Positions 15,557 to 24,312 of a stretch of 64,000 nucleotides of DNA are shown here, piece by piece. Under the pieces are notes generated by a model. It worked only from the letters and a program-made list of their open reading frames with translations, ran no database searches and had not been told where the DNA came from. This stretch comes from an uncultured Bacteroidales bacterium (GTDB lineage Bacteria; Bacteroidota; Bacteroidia; Bacteroidales; UBA932): positions 84,626 to 148,625 of the forward strand of contig CAKUVA010000001.1 in NCBI GenBank assembly GCA_934693135.1, given 5' to 3'. Positions within the stretch are counted from its first letter, which is position 1. The number at the start of each line of letters is the position of its first letter. A program made the position numbers and the translations under genes.

Positions 15557-18500
15557 CTAAAAGTCAATGTTTATACCGGCAGAAACGCTTCTTGTGGTCG
15601 GATATGTCGCTCCTGGAACTTCTGGATCCATTCCATCATAGCTTGTGAACGTGAAGAAATTATTGAGTGCTACATTGAAACTTAGACCTTTCATCTTCAT
15701 TTTTCTGACAGCGGACGATGGTAGCGAATAGGTGAGTATGATGGACTTTATCCTGAGATAGGAGTTGTCTTTCAGATAAATGGCATCTACGATGCTGTAG
15801 TCCATCGGATTAGAGTTTGAAAACCCGTACTTAGCATCATAATAATCGTATATCCTCGGATATTTGACTCCTGTAGTATTGGAAATAGTCCATCTGTTCA
15901 CTCTGTCTTTAGCTACATTTAAGTGATTTCCATAGAGATCGCTATACTGTGACTGAACAGGCTCTGTACTAATTTCGTTATGCTTCGTGTTGGAATAGCT
16001 TGCAGGGAATGAAAATTTCTCGTATGTCTTCGAACCGAAAGAATATACTCCGCTGATGCTCACTCTCAGTTGTTTCCATGACGCGCTTATGTTGAACCCT
16101 CCTGTGTAAGGCGCTATAGTCGTGCCAAGATAGTATCTGTAGTTGTCAGGTTTGTTGAGGTCGGTGGCTGTGCTTATATTGGCGTCAGGTCTGAGTTTGA
16201 ATTCGTAAAGTCCTGTATCTTTGGATATTCCTGTTAATTTTCCACTGAATATAGCACCTGTCGGATATCCTTCTACATATCGGTCCTTAGATGTGATGCC
16301 GAGATTTGAAGACGGGTTATATTTCAGCACTTTGTTATAGTTGTATGCGAAATTAACCGATGCTGACAGATTCCAATCCTTTGATTGGATGATTTTTCCA
16401 TTTAATGTTACCTCTGCTCCGCTGTTCATTATGTCAGCCGCATTGAAATATACATAAGTGAATCCTGTTGTGCTCTGCACTGGTGATGATGTGACGACAT
16501 CAGTGCTCATCCTATAGTAATATTCGGCATTTACATTGAACCTGTCTTTCCAGAAACCTACATCGAGTCCAGCTTTGGTGTCGCTTGTCTTCTCCCATCC
16601 GAGGTTTGGATTAGGTGCTGATGGGATAGTGCCAAGGCTGTAGGTGTTGTCTCCATAGTATCTGTATTGCTGTTGGCGGTATTCCATGACAAGCAGATGC
16701 GAGGTGCTGGTATTTACATCTCCTGTGAATCCATACGCTGCCCGTAAAGTGGCGTGAGAGATGAACGGCAAAGCTCGTCTTAGCCATTTTTCTTCTCCTA
16801 TGTGCCATGCTGCTCCTGCGCTCCAAGTAGGGTTGAACTGTCTGTTGCTACCGAAATTGGAACTCCCGTCAGTCCTAAATGATGCGTTTAGGACAATGCT
16901 GCTGCCTAAGTAGTAATCTGCTGATGCATAGAACGATGCGTATCTCGTTTTCGAGAAATATTCTCCGTTGAGGCGTTCTACTTCTGAGAGCCACTCGTCC
17001 TGTGGCCCACTAATCGGGGGCATGGAGGTGGTTCCTGTATTTGGGTCGTAGTTGTATCGCTTCGTGAATATCGTGTTGGAATCTGACCCACGTAATTCTG
17101 CGCCAGCAAGAATGTTAACTGTGTGTAGCTCTGCGAATTTCTTGTTGAATGCGAAATGTCCTCTGGCTACATAGCTATTTCTGTTGGTACGATTCTGCGA
17201 AATGCTTCCATATAGATTTGTCTGTGATCTATCATCGCTTCCGAGTCTGTCGCGGAATGCCGAATATGTGGATTTGTCCACAACTTTATCAGTGGAATTA
17301 TTTGCGAATGAATACGATATGAGCCCTACGAAATGAAGTGGCTTTATGATTCTGAAGTCTGTCTGAGCACGGAATGTGCCATTTGTATTGATGGTTTTGG
17401 TCCAGTTTGAATTCAGTTCTCGCAGGATATTGAAGCCATTCTTTGGCATCACTTGTTCTACACCTCGTCCATTGTAGTATCCGAGAGTGAACCATGTATT
17501 ATCTGCAGCATAACTTCCATCATCATTAAATGCCCTTTCGTAGGGATTTGAGAAATATGCATAATAGAATGGATCAACGAGCGAGTAAGGCATTTTGGAC
17601 TCTTGCCGTGCCGCCTCCATGCCAATGTCTATGCGAGCCCAATCAGTAGGGGTCAATGTCATTTTTGCATTGACATTGTATCTATTATAGTCATTGCGTC
17701 TCAACATTCCATTTTCATCATTTAGGCCGAGAGCTACATAATAAGTACTTTTTCCTGACCCACCGCTCAATGATAGGTGATGCCCCTGTGAAAAGGCGTT
17801 TCTGAAAAGGAGATTATACCAATTTGTATTGACATTTCGGAGTGAGGCTATATATCTGTCTTGAGCATCTATGTCACCTTTCATTGAAGCAAAATCTCCT
17901 GATCCTGAGCGTATTTGTCCGACGATTCCGACTACAGGGTAAACTATGGTATTGTCTGTCAATGATTCAGCGTATTTCTTTGCTGAAAATTCGTTCCAGA
18001 GTTCATCTTCCCATGCTAGTTTCTCAGAGGAATTCATGAGATTTAGACTTCTCTGTGGGCGGAATGACCATGTGAACGTGTTGTTATAACTGAGCTTCAT
18101 CTTCCCCGACTCACCCTTTTTGGTAGTGACCACTATGACTCCGTTTGCTGCGCGTGAACCATATATGGCTGCTGCGGCGGCATCTTTAAGGATAGTTATG
18201 CTCTCTATGTCATTTGGGTTTATGTTACCGACTCCGTTGACGAAAATATCATCGAAACCTCCGGTGGCTAGTTGTTCCTTACTTAATGAAGGAGAGTCAC
18301 TTTGCATGGGTACTCCATCCACCACCCAGAGTGGCTGGCTTGTTCCAGAAAGATTGTTTGCTCCTCTTATAGTTATTTTGGACTGAGTTCCAGGCTGGCC
18401 AGATAGCGACTTGATGGAAACTCCTGCCACCTCACCCTGCATGAGTGCGTCGACTGATGATATGGCCTTGGACTCGAATGTGTCGGAATTTAGAACTGCC

Positions 18501-18910
18501 ACAGAACCGGTCAACCTTTTTACAGTGGTCTGTGCATATCCGGTCACTACTACTTGGTCCAACTGTGTATTTTCCCATTCGAGGACTATCCTTACATTTT
18601 CTGTTTTTCCTGGTAATATATTGTAAATCAGTTCTTTCATTCCTACGGATGAGACTTTGACAGTTTTGGCGGATGCCGGGAGACTAATGCTGAAATTTCC
18701 ATCAATATCTGTGGTCGTACCTGCGGTATTCTTCTCCACGCATACTATACCAGCACCGATGACCGGAGCTCCTTCGGTGTCAATGACTTTTCCCGTCAGT
18801 TTGATTCCATGTGCAATCTGTTCAGAAGATATTTGGGCATAAATATTTGTGTCTGGCGATAGACTCAGACACAACATAAGAAGACATAAAATATAAGTTC
18901 GTTTAATCAT
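15557..18910 (-). CDS. SusC/RagA family TonB-linked outer-membrane transporter
   Basis: A 1117-residue protein with a signal peptide to about 26. A carboxypeptidase-regulatory-like domain covers about 38-110 (LTGKVIDTEGAPVIGAGIVC). A TonB-box-like LDQVVVTGYAQTTVKRLTGSV is followed by the plug domain (ITIRGANNLSGTSQPLWVVDGVPM, ITILKDAAAAAIYGSRAANGVIVVTTKKG). The 22-strand barrel ends in INIDF with the terminal aromatic. The length is normal. It begins 31 bp after the nicotinamidase stop with no consensus -7 box between, so read-through from pncB-pncA is likely. Substrate is unknown from sequence. Confidence 0.95.
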   Translation of the reverse strand: MIKRTYILCLLMLCLSLSPDTNIYAQISSEQIAHGIKLTGKVIDTEGAPVIGAGIVCVEKNTAGTTTDIDGNFSISLPASAKTVKVSSVGMKELIYNILPGKTENVRIVLEWENTQLDQVVVTGYAQTTVKRLTGSVAVLNSDTFESKAISSVDALMQGEVAGVSIKSLSGQPGTQSKITIRGANNLSGTSQPLWVVDGVPMQSDSPSLSKEQLATGGFDDIFVNGVGNINPNDIESITILKDAAAAAIYGSRAANGVIVVTTKKGESGKMKLSYNNTFTWSFRPQRSLNLMNSSEKLAWEDELWNEFSAKKYAESLTDNTIVYPVVGIVGQIRSGSGDFASMKGDIDAQDRYIASLRNVNTNWYNLLFRNAFSQGHHLSLSGGSGKSTYYVALGLNDENGMLRRNDYNRYNVNAKMTLTPTDWARIDIGMEAARQESKMPYSLVDPFYYAYFSNPYERAFNDDGSYAADNTWFTLGYYNGRGVEQVMPKNGFNILRELNSNWTKTINTNGTFRAQTDFRIIKPLHFVGLISYSFANNSTDKVVDKSTYSAFRDRLGSDDRSQTNLYGSISQNRTNRNSYVARGHFAFNKKFAELHTVNILAGAELRGSDSNTIFTKRYNYDPNTGTTSMPPISGPQDEWLSEVERLNGEYFSKTRYASFYASADYYLGSSIVLNASFRTDGSSNFGSNRQFNPTWSAGAAWHIGEEKWLRRALPFISHATLRAAYGFTGDVNTSTSHLLVMEYRQQQYRYYGDNTYSLGTIPSAPNPNLGWEKTSDTKAGLDVGFWKDRFNVNAEYYYRMSTDVVTSSPVQSTTGFTYVYFNAADIMNSGAEVTLNGKIIQSKDWNLSASVNFAYNYNKVLKYNPSSNLGITSKDRYVEGYPTGAIFSGKLTGISKDTGLYEFKLRPDANISTATDLNKPDNYRYYLGTTIAPYTGGFNISASWKQLRVSISGVYSFGSKTYEKFSFPASYSNTKHNEISTEPVQSQYSDLYGNHLNVAKDRVNRWTISNTTGVKYPRIYDYYDAKYGFSNSNPMDYSIVDAIYLKDNSYLRIKSIILTYSLPSSAVRKMKMKGLSFNVALNNFFTFTSYDGMDPEVPGATYPTTRSVSAGINIDF

Positions 18911-18941
18911 AAGGTATAATTTGAGTGTTCGTATATGAAAG

Positions 18942-19502
18942 TTACCTTACGGCTATACCTTCTTCTTTCATCTCTGCGAGGGCTTTCCTATGTCCTTCTG
19001 CATTGACATAAGCGAGACATTCGCTGAGTAGGATGACATTGAATCCTGCTTTTTTCAAATCTTCGCATGTTCGGCGTACACAATATTCTGTAGCAATTCC
19101 GCAGACAAATACATTTTCCGGCTCCAACATTGAAACGACCTCACCGAGCGACTGTCCTGCGGCATTGACGCCTTCGAATCCAGAATATTGCTCGACTGCA
19201 GGATCACACCCCTTGTCGAAGATAAGGTCCTCATCGGCATAAGGTTGCAACTTCTCATGTAGTTCTCCTCCGTAGGTTCCGGCGATGCAGTGCTTTGGCC
19301 ATGTTCCTCCGTTTTCCACGAATGAAGAGTGTTCGTTAGGATGGTGATCCCGTACGAAGAGAACAGGAAGATCCTCATCTCTGGTTTTCTTTATGAATTC
19401 CAGAGTGTTGTCTACAGCAGTGCTTGCATTTTCGCATGCCAGACTACCATCTATAAAGTCATGGAGCATGTCCACGACGATGAGCACTGAATCATTTATC
19501 AT
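18942..19502 (-). CDS. pncA: Nicotinamidase (isochorismatase-like cysteine hydrolase)
   Basis: A 186-residue protein that should convert nicotinamide to nicotinate and ammonia. Catalytic triad Asp11 (VVDMLHDF), Lys97 (FDKG) and Cys141 (GIATEYCVRRT). Metal ligands Asp52, His54 and His71, with the nicotinamidase-specific WPKHC around His71; these separate it from general isochorismatases. Cytoplasmic, no signal. Its ATG lies 1 bp after the pncB stop, so the two are co-translated, and its product is the substrate of PncB. The susC gene follows 31 bp later. Confidence 0.93.
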   Translation of the reverse strand: MINDSVLIVVDMLHDFIDGSLACENASTAVDNTLEFIKKTRDEDLPVLFVRDHHPNEHSSFVENGGTWPKHCIAGTYGGELHEKLQPYADEDLIFDKGCDPAVEQYSGFEGVNAAGQSLGEVVSMLEPENVFVCGIATEYCVRRTCEDLKKAGFNVILLSECLAYVNAEGHRKALAEMKEEGIAVR

Positions 19503-19503
19503 A

Positions 19504-20997
19504 TCAGTCTATCTTGAAATTGTTTATCTCTTGCACAAGTTTGGTGAGTATCTCATTCTTCAGATTGTATAGCTCGTCCGATATGTCTACTTTATAATAG
19601 TGAGGGTTTATTAAACGTCGTTCGGAAGGACTGAAGTGGTGCAGGGTGTCTTCGTAGAATGCTTTCTTCTCCATAAGTGTTCTTATGTGAGCACATCTTT
19701 TGCCGTTCTCTATGACTGGTATCTGAAGTGTCTTCCACTGGTAAGTCCCTTCATCGAATGTCTTGAACTTGTAACGGTCGTATTCATCCTTGATAGTGAA
19801 TGATTTGCCATGTTCAATGTCGAGACTGAGAGAGTCTCCGCGCAGGCATGTTACATCCGCCTTGAATATATCTCCGAATTCTGAATCATGCTTCATCAGT
19901 CTATATGTGATTTGGAATCCGGGGTTAATGAGCTTTACCCTATCCTCAGACTTCTTTAGAACTGGCTCTCCATCTATTTGAACAAGTTTGTAGACGTTGC
20001 CGAAGCATGGTGCCGCCTTACTGGTGGCTATGGCGTCACCTACACCATAAGAATCTATCTTGGCACCTTGGCGCTCAAGGTCTGAAATTAGGTATTCATC
20101 CAATGAATTAGTAGCGAATATCTTACATTTTGTCAATCCATGGGCATCGAGAATTTTTCTGACTTCAGCCGAAAGGTATGCAAGGTCTCCGCTGTCAAGG
20201 CGAATGCCATAGCCATAAGGGTAATTATCATCAATGCCGTTTTCTCGGAATGATCTGATGGCGTTCAGTACTCCGCATCTGAGAGTGTCGTATGTGTCAA
20301 TGAGAAGAATTAAGTTTTCTCCACGATGAGTGTTGATATAATCGCTGAATGCCTTATGTTCACCCTCTACAGTACTGCCGTATGATGTAACAAAGCTATG
20401 AGCCATGGTTCCTGTGGAGGGAACTCCGTTTAATACACCTGTAAGAATATTGGATGTGCTTGCGCATCCAGCTATTATTGCTGCTTTTGCTCCGTAAACT
20501 GCAGCCCATGGACCATGAGCCCTTCTGGAACCGAATTCGCTTACTGGTTTATCGGTCGAGCGACATACTCTGGAGGCTTTTGTAGCTACGGCCATCTGGT
20601 GATTCATTATGCATAGCATAGGTGTTTCCAGTACTTGAGCTTGAATTAGTGGTGCTTCCACTATTATTATAGGCTGATTTGGGAATGCGATTTCGCCTTC
20701 ACGCATGGCATACACATTTCCAGTGAATTTCATGTCGGCAAGATAGTGCCTGAATTCGGCGTAGGCATCTCCTGGAAGAAACTTTTCGAAGAATTCTTCT
20801 GGCATAGAACCGAGATTCTCCACCATTTCGATGACTTCGTCGGTTCCACTGACTACAGCCCAGTTGTTGTTTTCTGGCGCTTGCCTGTAAAATAGATTGA
20901 ATACTGCGGTCTTTTCTCCTTTACCGCAGTCCATGAATGACTTTCCCATAGTGTACTGGTACTTGTCAGAACAATATGCAAATTCTTTGAATTCCAT
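19504..20997 (-). CDS. pncB: Nicotinate phosphoribosyltransferase
   Basis: A 497-residue enzyme of the Preiss-Handler pathway: nicotinate + PRPP (+ATP) to nicotinate mononucleotide. Signatures: N-terminal DKYQYTMGKSF, EFGSRRAHG (154-162), GTMAHSFV (196-203) with the candidate phosphorylated His200, IDTYDT (233-238) and GIRLDSGDL (264-272). Length is normal for the long bacterial form. Head of the pncB-pncA-(susCD) operon, with a perfect -7 box 23 bp before the start. Confidence 0.95.
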   Translation of the reverse strand: MEFKEFAYCSDKYQYTMGKSFMDCGKGEKTAVFNLFYRQAPENNNWAVVSGTDEVIEMVENLGSMPEEFFEKFLPGDAYAEFRHYLADMKFTGNVYAMREGEIAFPNQPIIIVEAPLIQAQVLETPMLCIMNHQMAVATKASRVCRSTDKPVSEFGSRRAHGPWAAVYGAKAAIIAGCASTSNILTGVLNGVPSTGTMAHSFVTSYGSTVEGEHKAFSDYINTHRGENLILLIDTYDTLRCGVLNAIRSFRENGIDDNYPYGYGIRLDSGDLAYLSAEVRKILDAHGLTKCKIFATNSLDEYLISDLERQGAKIDSYGVGDAIATSKAAPCFGNVYKLVQIDGEPVLKKSEDRVKLINPGFQITYRLMKHDSEFGDIFKADVTCLRGDSLSLDIEHGKSFTIKDEYDRYKFKTFDEGTYQWKTLQIPVIENGKRCAHIRTLMEKKAFYEDTLHHFSPSERRLINPHYYKVDISDELYNLKNEILTKLVQEINNFKID

Positions 20998-21019
20998 TTT
21001 CTTTTTATGTCGTTATTCG

Positions 21020-21027
21020 CAAATGTA
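21020..21027 (-). promoter_or_regulatory. Promoter -7 element of pncB operon
   Basis: Minus strand TACATTTG (perfect TAnnTTTG), 23 bp upstream of ATG 20997. A TTTA about 21 bp further upstream could serve as the -33 box. Confidence 0.65.
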
Positions 21028-21092
21028 CGAATTGTGTCGGAAAATTACTAAATTAGCGGAGATAATTTGGACAACCTCTTAAACAGAATATA

Positions 21093-22517
21093 ATGTCGGA
21101 CGTACTAAAGCACTTGTTCGAGTCCTATACTGGACAGGAAATGGCAGATATGACGGAACTTAATTCTTCCGGAAGTAATAGGCGATATTTTCGTCTTACT
21201 GGTAAATCAGGAATTACTCTTGTCGGTGTGATAGGACTTAATCTGAAAGAAAATAAAGCTTTCTGCGGACTTAGTAGACATTTTCTGGAAAAGGGTATAA
21301 AAGTGCCTCGTGTTCTTGCTATAAGCGATGACGGAATGTCATACATACAAGAGGATCTCGGTGATGATTTGCTCTATACTGTTGTTGCTCAGGGGCGTGA
21401 AAGCGGTGAATATTCTTCGTACGAGAGATCTCTTCTTCGTCGTACAGTGGAGATGCTTCCAAAAATACAGTTTAAAGGTGCTGAAGATTTGGATTACAAT
21501 ATCTGTTTTCCTGAGCCGGCATTCAATGGACGTATGGTCATGTTCGACTTGAATTACTTCAAGTATTGTTTCTTGAAAGCCACCGGACTTGAGTTCGATG
21601 AAGTTCGTCTGCAGGATGATTTTGAGAAACTCCATGACGACTTGTTACGTGATGATTCTAATACGTTCATGTATAGGGATTTCCAAGCACGTAACGTCAT
21701 GATAAAGGATGGTGAGCCATATTTTATTGATTTTCAAGGAGGACGTCGCGGACCTATATATTATGATGTGGCATCTTTCATTTGGCAGGCGAGGTCGCGT
21801 TATCCGGAGGATTTGAAAAATGAGCTTGTTGAGACTTATCTAAGGTCTCTTAGGGGATATGATCCTGATATTGACGAGAAAGAATTTAGGGAAAAGTTGA
21901 GGTTGTTCGTTCTTTTCAGAACATTGCAAGTACTTGGTGCTTATGGATTTAGGGGATATTTTGAGAAGAAGCCTCATTTCCTTGCCAGTGTTCCGTATGC
22001 TATAGACAACTTGAGAAGAATGCTTCAGACACCATTCGAAAGGTATCCGTATCTCAATGAAGTTCTTACGAAGCTGACTTCTATGCAGCAGTTCTATGAA
22101 ACGGTTGAAGACAAACGTCTCCAAGTGAAGATTTTCAGTTTTGCGTACAAGAAAGGAATTCCTGCAGATCAGTCAGGCAATGGAGGGGGATATGTATTTG
22201 ATTGTCGTTCTGTGAATAATCCTGGCAAATACGAGTTTTATCGTCAGTTTACCGGAATGGATCCTGAAGTGATAAAATTCCTTGAGGATGATGGCGAGAT
22301 ACTGACTTTTCTTGATCATGTGTATGCATTGGTGGATGCTCATGTCAAGCGCTTCATAGAGAGAAAGTTTACACATCTTCAAGTTTGCTTTGGTTGCACT
22401 GGGGGCCAGCATAGGTCTGTATATTGTGCCGAGCATCTTGCAGCTCATTTGGTTAGGAAATTTGATATTCGTGTTTCCGTGACTCATCGAGAACTTGATA
22501 TTGAGAAGATTCTGTAA
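21093..22517 (+). CDS. AmgK-like amino-sugar kinase fused to a RapZ C-terminal domain
   Basis: A 474-residue two-domain protein. Residues 1-340 form an APH/choline-kinase-type phosphotransferase: a nucleotide-loop region SSGSNRRYFRL, the catalytic-loop variant YRDFQARN (Tyr194-Arg-Asp196, in place of the usual His-x-Asp), and IDFQGGRRGP with Asp213. Residues about 345-474 match the RapZ C-terminal domain (IFSFAYKKGIP, CFGCTGGQHRSVYCAEHLA, THREL). It overlaps the MurU-like gene by 1 nt, as expected for the AmgK-MurU pair that activates MurNAc during peptidoglycan recycling. The fused RapZ domain may sense glucosamine-6-phosphate, as known for E. coli RapZ (inference). Confidence 0.82.
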   Translation: MSDVLKHLFESYTGQEMADMTELNSSGSNRRYFRLTGKSGITLVGVIGLNLKENKAFCGLSRHFLEKGIKVPRVLAISDDGMSYIQEDLGDDLLYTVVAQGRESGEYSSYERSLLRRTVEMLPKIQFKGAEDLDYNICFPEPAFNGRMVMFDLNYFKYCFLKATGLEFDEVRLQDDFEKLHDDLLRDDSNTFMYRDFQARNVMIKDGEPYFIDFQGGRRGPIYYDVASFIWQARSRYPEDLKNELVETYLRSLRGYDPDIDEKEFREKLRLFVLFRTLQVLGAYGFRGYFEKKPHFLASVPYAIDNLRRMLQTPFERYPYLNEVLTKLTSMQQFYETVEDKRLQVKIFSFAYKKGIPADQSGNGGGYVFDCRSVNNPGKYEFYRQFTGMDPEVIKFLEDDGEILTFLDHVYALVDAHVKRFIERKFTHLQVCFGCTGGQHRSVYCAEHLAAHLVRKFDIRVSVTHRELDIEKIL

Positions 22518-23329
22518 TGAAGGCTATGATATTTGCGGCCGGGCTTGGAACGAGGCTAAAGCCGTTGACTGATAATCTTCCCAAAGCACTTGCTCCAGTT
22601 TCAGGGCATACTCTTCTATATCATGTGCTGATGCGTCTTCGTGATGCCGGTATAGATGAATTCGTGGTCAATATACATCATTTCGCAGAAAAGATTGTCA
22701 GCTATGTTCATGATACTCCGGAACTTTCTGAACTTAATATCCGGTTTTCTGACGAGAGTGACATGTTGCGCGATACTGGTGGAGGAATACGTTTTGCCGA
22801 ACCTCTTCTTCATAGCAAAGACGGACATTTTCTAGTTCATAACGTGGATATAGTCTCTAATCTGGATATCCGTTGGTTTGAGCGTGCTGTAGAGCAGAAT
22901 GCTGTTTCTACATTGCTTGTGAGTAGCAGAAAGACTCAGCGTTACCTGCTTTTCGATGAGAATATGCGTCTGAAAGGATGGACTAACATTGCTACAGGTG
23001 AAGTCAAAACTCCTTTTCGCAGATTGGATGTATCCAAGTGTAAAATGAGAGCTTTTGCAGGGGTGCATCTCTTATCGGACAGCATTTTTGCTTCATTCAA
23101 TGATATTGACGCTGCGCCATCTGAATTTCCGCTCTATGATTCCGATGGGAATGTTATTGATGCTTCGCAATATGCTTTAGGACAATGTTTTCCTATTATG
23201 GATTATTATCTTCGTGCGTCTTCTGTGTATCCTATATATGGAAAAGAACCGGCTAACTTGACGCTTATTGACGCAGGTAAGCCGGAAACTTTGGCTGAAG
23301 CTGAATCTTTTCTGTCAAGACAGCATTAA
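22517..23329 (+). CDS. MurU-like sugar-1-phosphate nucleotidyltransferase
   Basis: A 270-residue NTP-transferase. Substrate-binding signature AAGLGTRLKPLTDNLPKALAPV at the N terminus, DTGGGIRFAEP and a metal-binding Asp in HNVDIVSNLDI. The ATG overlaps the stop of the kinase gene (TAATG). By context it would make UDP-MurNAc (or another NDP-sugar) from the sugar-1-phosphate made by the preceding kinase. ManC/RmlA-like substrate choice cannot be ruled out. Converges on the CPBP gene with a 4-bp gap. Confidence 0.82.
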   Translation: MKAMIFAAGLGTRLKPLTDNLPKALAPVSGHTLLYHVLMRLRDAGIDEFVVNIHHFAEKIVSYVHDTPELSELNIRFSDESDMLRDTGGGIRFAEPLLHSKDGHFLVHNVDIVSNLDIRWFERAVEQNAVSTLLVSSRKTQRYLLFDENMRLKGWTNIATGEVKTPFRRLDVSKCKMRAFAGVHLLSDSIFASFNDIDAAPSEFPLYDSDGNVIDASQYALGQCFPIMDYYLRASSVYPIYGKEPANLTLIDAGKPETLAEAESFLSRQH

Positions 23330-23333
23330 TCTT

Positions 23334-24254
23334 TTATATTAATGGTATCTCATCGCAGTTGCCATGTGGCGAGGAGAGTTGAATCTCAGAGATTTTCCGT
23401 ATGAAGAAATAAAGATATGCCACACAGATAACGGCGATTATGCAGTATAGCCATATCGGCATCACTTCAAGCCAAGAGTCTGCTTGGTTCAGACTGCCGA
23501 TGTTATTGGCGAGAAGAGCTATGGTATTATTGGTAAAGTGCATCAGCATGGTCAATTTCAACGATCCTGTCCTATAATAAACATATCCGAACAAGCTGCC
23601 GAGCGCGAATGCAGGAACTGCTTGCCAAGGGTTCATGTGAATCAATGCAAAGAATGCTGCGGATATCACTATAGCCCAAGCTGGACTGATTCCTCTTCTA
23701 TCTTCTCCATCTTGTCCTTTTCGTCTGCTATAGTTTAGAAGCCCTCTTAGTACCATTCCTCGACAAAGCCATTCTTCGAAGAAGGGTGCGAAAATAGAGA
23801 CGCAAACGAAATTTATGAGGAAATTTCCTTGTGTCATCCCGGTCAGTGCTTTTTCTAGCCATTCAGGCATATCAGGCATCATGTTGTTGACGATGTCCAT
23901 CAGAAATGCCAATGCGAATGTCGCTCCCATAACCATGATTGCAAGTGTCGCACCTCCTATCTTTCCGAAGTTTTCGCTGTCGATGTTGTATCCTGTTTCG
24001 AACAAAGTATTTCTCCTACTTGCTGAAATCGCATAGAGCATTGCTGGAATGAACATTATTGGATATGAAATTAGCGTCATTACATCCATAGTTGCGCCTT
24101 GCATCAACATTAGAAAGCCTGCAGCAACAGCATTGCCTATGAGTGCACCACCGAGCAAAAATGCAAGCAGTGCGACTATCTGTAATGGATTTGGTAGGAA
24201 ATAATTGTAGCCTGACAGAAGGTCATAGTTCCTTATCTTTTGTTCGTTTGCCAT
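23334..24254 (-). CDS. CPBP family intramembrane glutamic endopeptidase
   Basis: A 306-residue polytopic protein with about eight hydrophobic segments. The CPBP/Abi motifs are present: FFEEWLCRGMVLRG (Glu160-Glu161...Arg165), FALIHMNPWQ with His206, and a C-terminal MLMHFTNNTIA. The family includes Rce1-like proteases and bacterial proteins of unknown substrate. Located after a terminator with a short leader. The C-terminal tail is cytoplasmic by the positive-inside rule. Substrate unknown. Confidence 0.88.
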   Translation of the reverse strand: MANEQKIRNYDLLSGYNYFLPNPLQIVALLAFLLGGALIGNAVAAGFLMLMQGATMDVMTLISYPIMFIPAMLYAISASRRNTLFETGYNIDSENFGKIGGATLAIMVMGATFALAFLMDIVNNMMPDMPEWLEKALTGMTQGNFLINFVCVSIFAPFFEEWLCRGMVLRGLLNYSRRKGQDGEDRRGISPAWAIVISAAFFALIHMNPWQAVPAFALGSLFGYVYYRTGSLKLTMLMHFTNNTIALLANNIGSLNQADSWLEVMPIWLYCIIAVICVAYLYFFIRKISEIQLSSPHGNCDEIPLI

Positions 24255-24260
24255 ATTATT

Positions 24261-24295
24261 TGAAAAAAAAGGCGACCCTGCATTGGGCCGCCTTT
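24261..24295 (-). terminator. Rho-independent terminator of the nucleotidyltransferase gene
   Basis: On the minus strand, AAAGGCG..CCC / GGG..CGCCTTT (one internal mismatch) followed by a run of eight T. It lies 18 bp after the stop at 24313. Confidence 0.85.
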
Positions 24296-24312
24296 GCTAT
24301 TTATATTACTTT

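Noticed and set aside
18911-18941. Separate promoter for susC
   Set aside because: The best string is TAACTTTC overlapping the pncA stop, which lacks the final G of TAnnTTTG and has no -33 partner. Left as weak.
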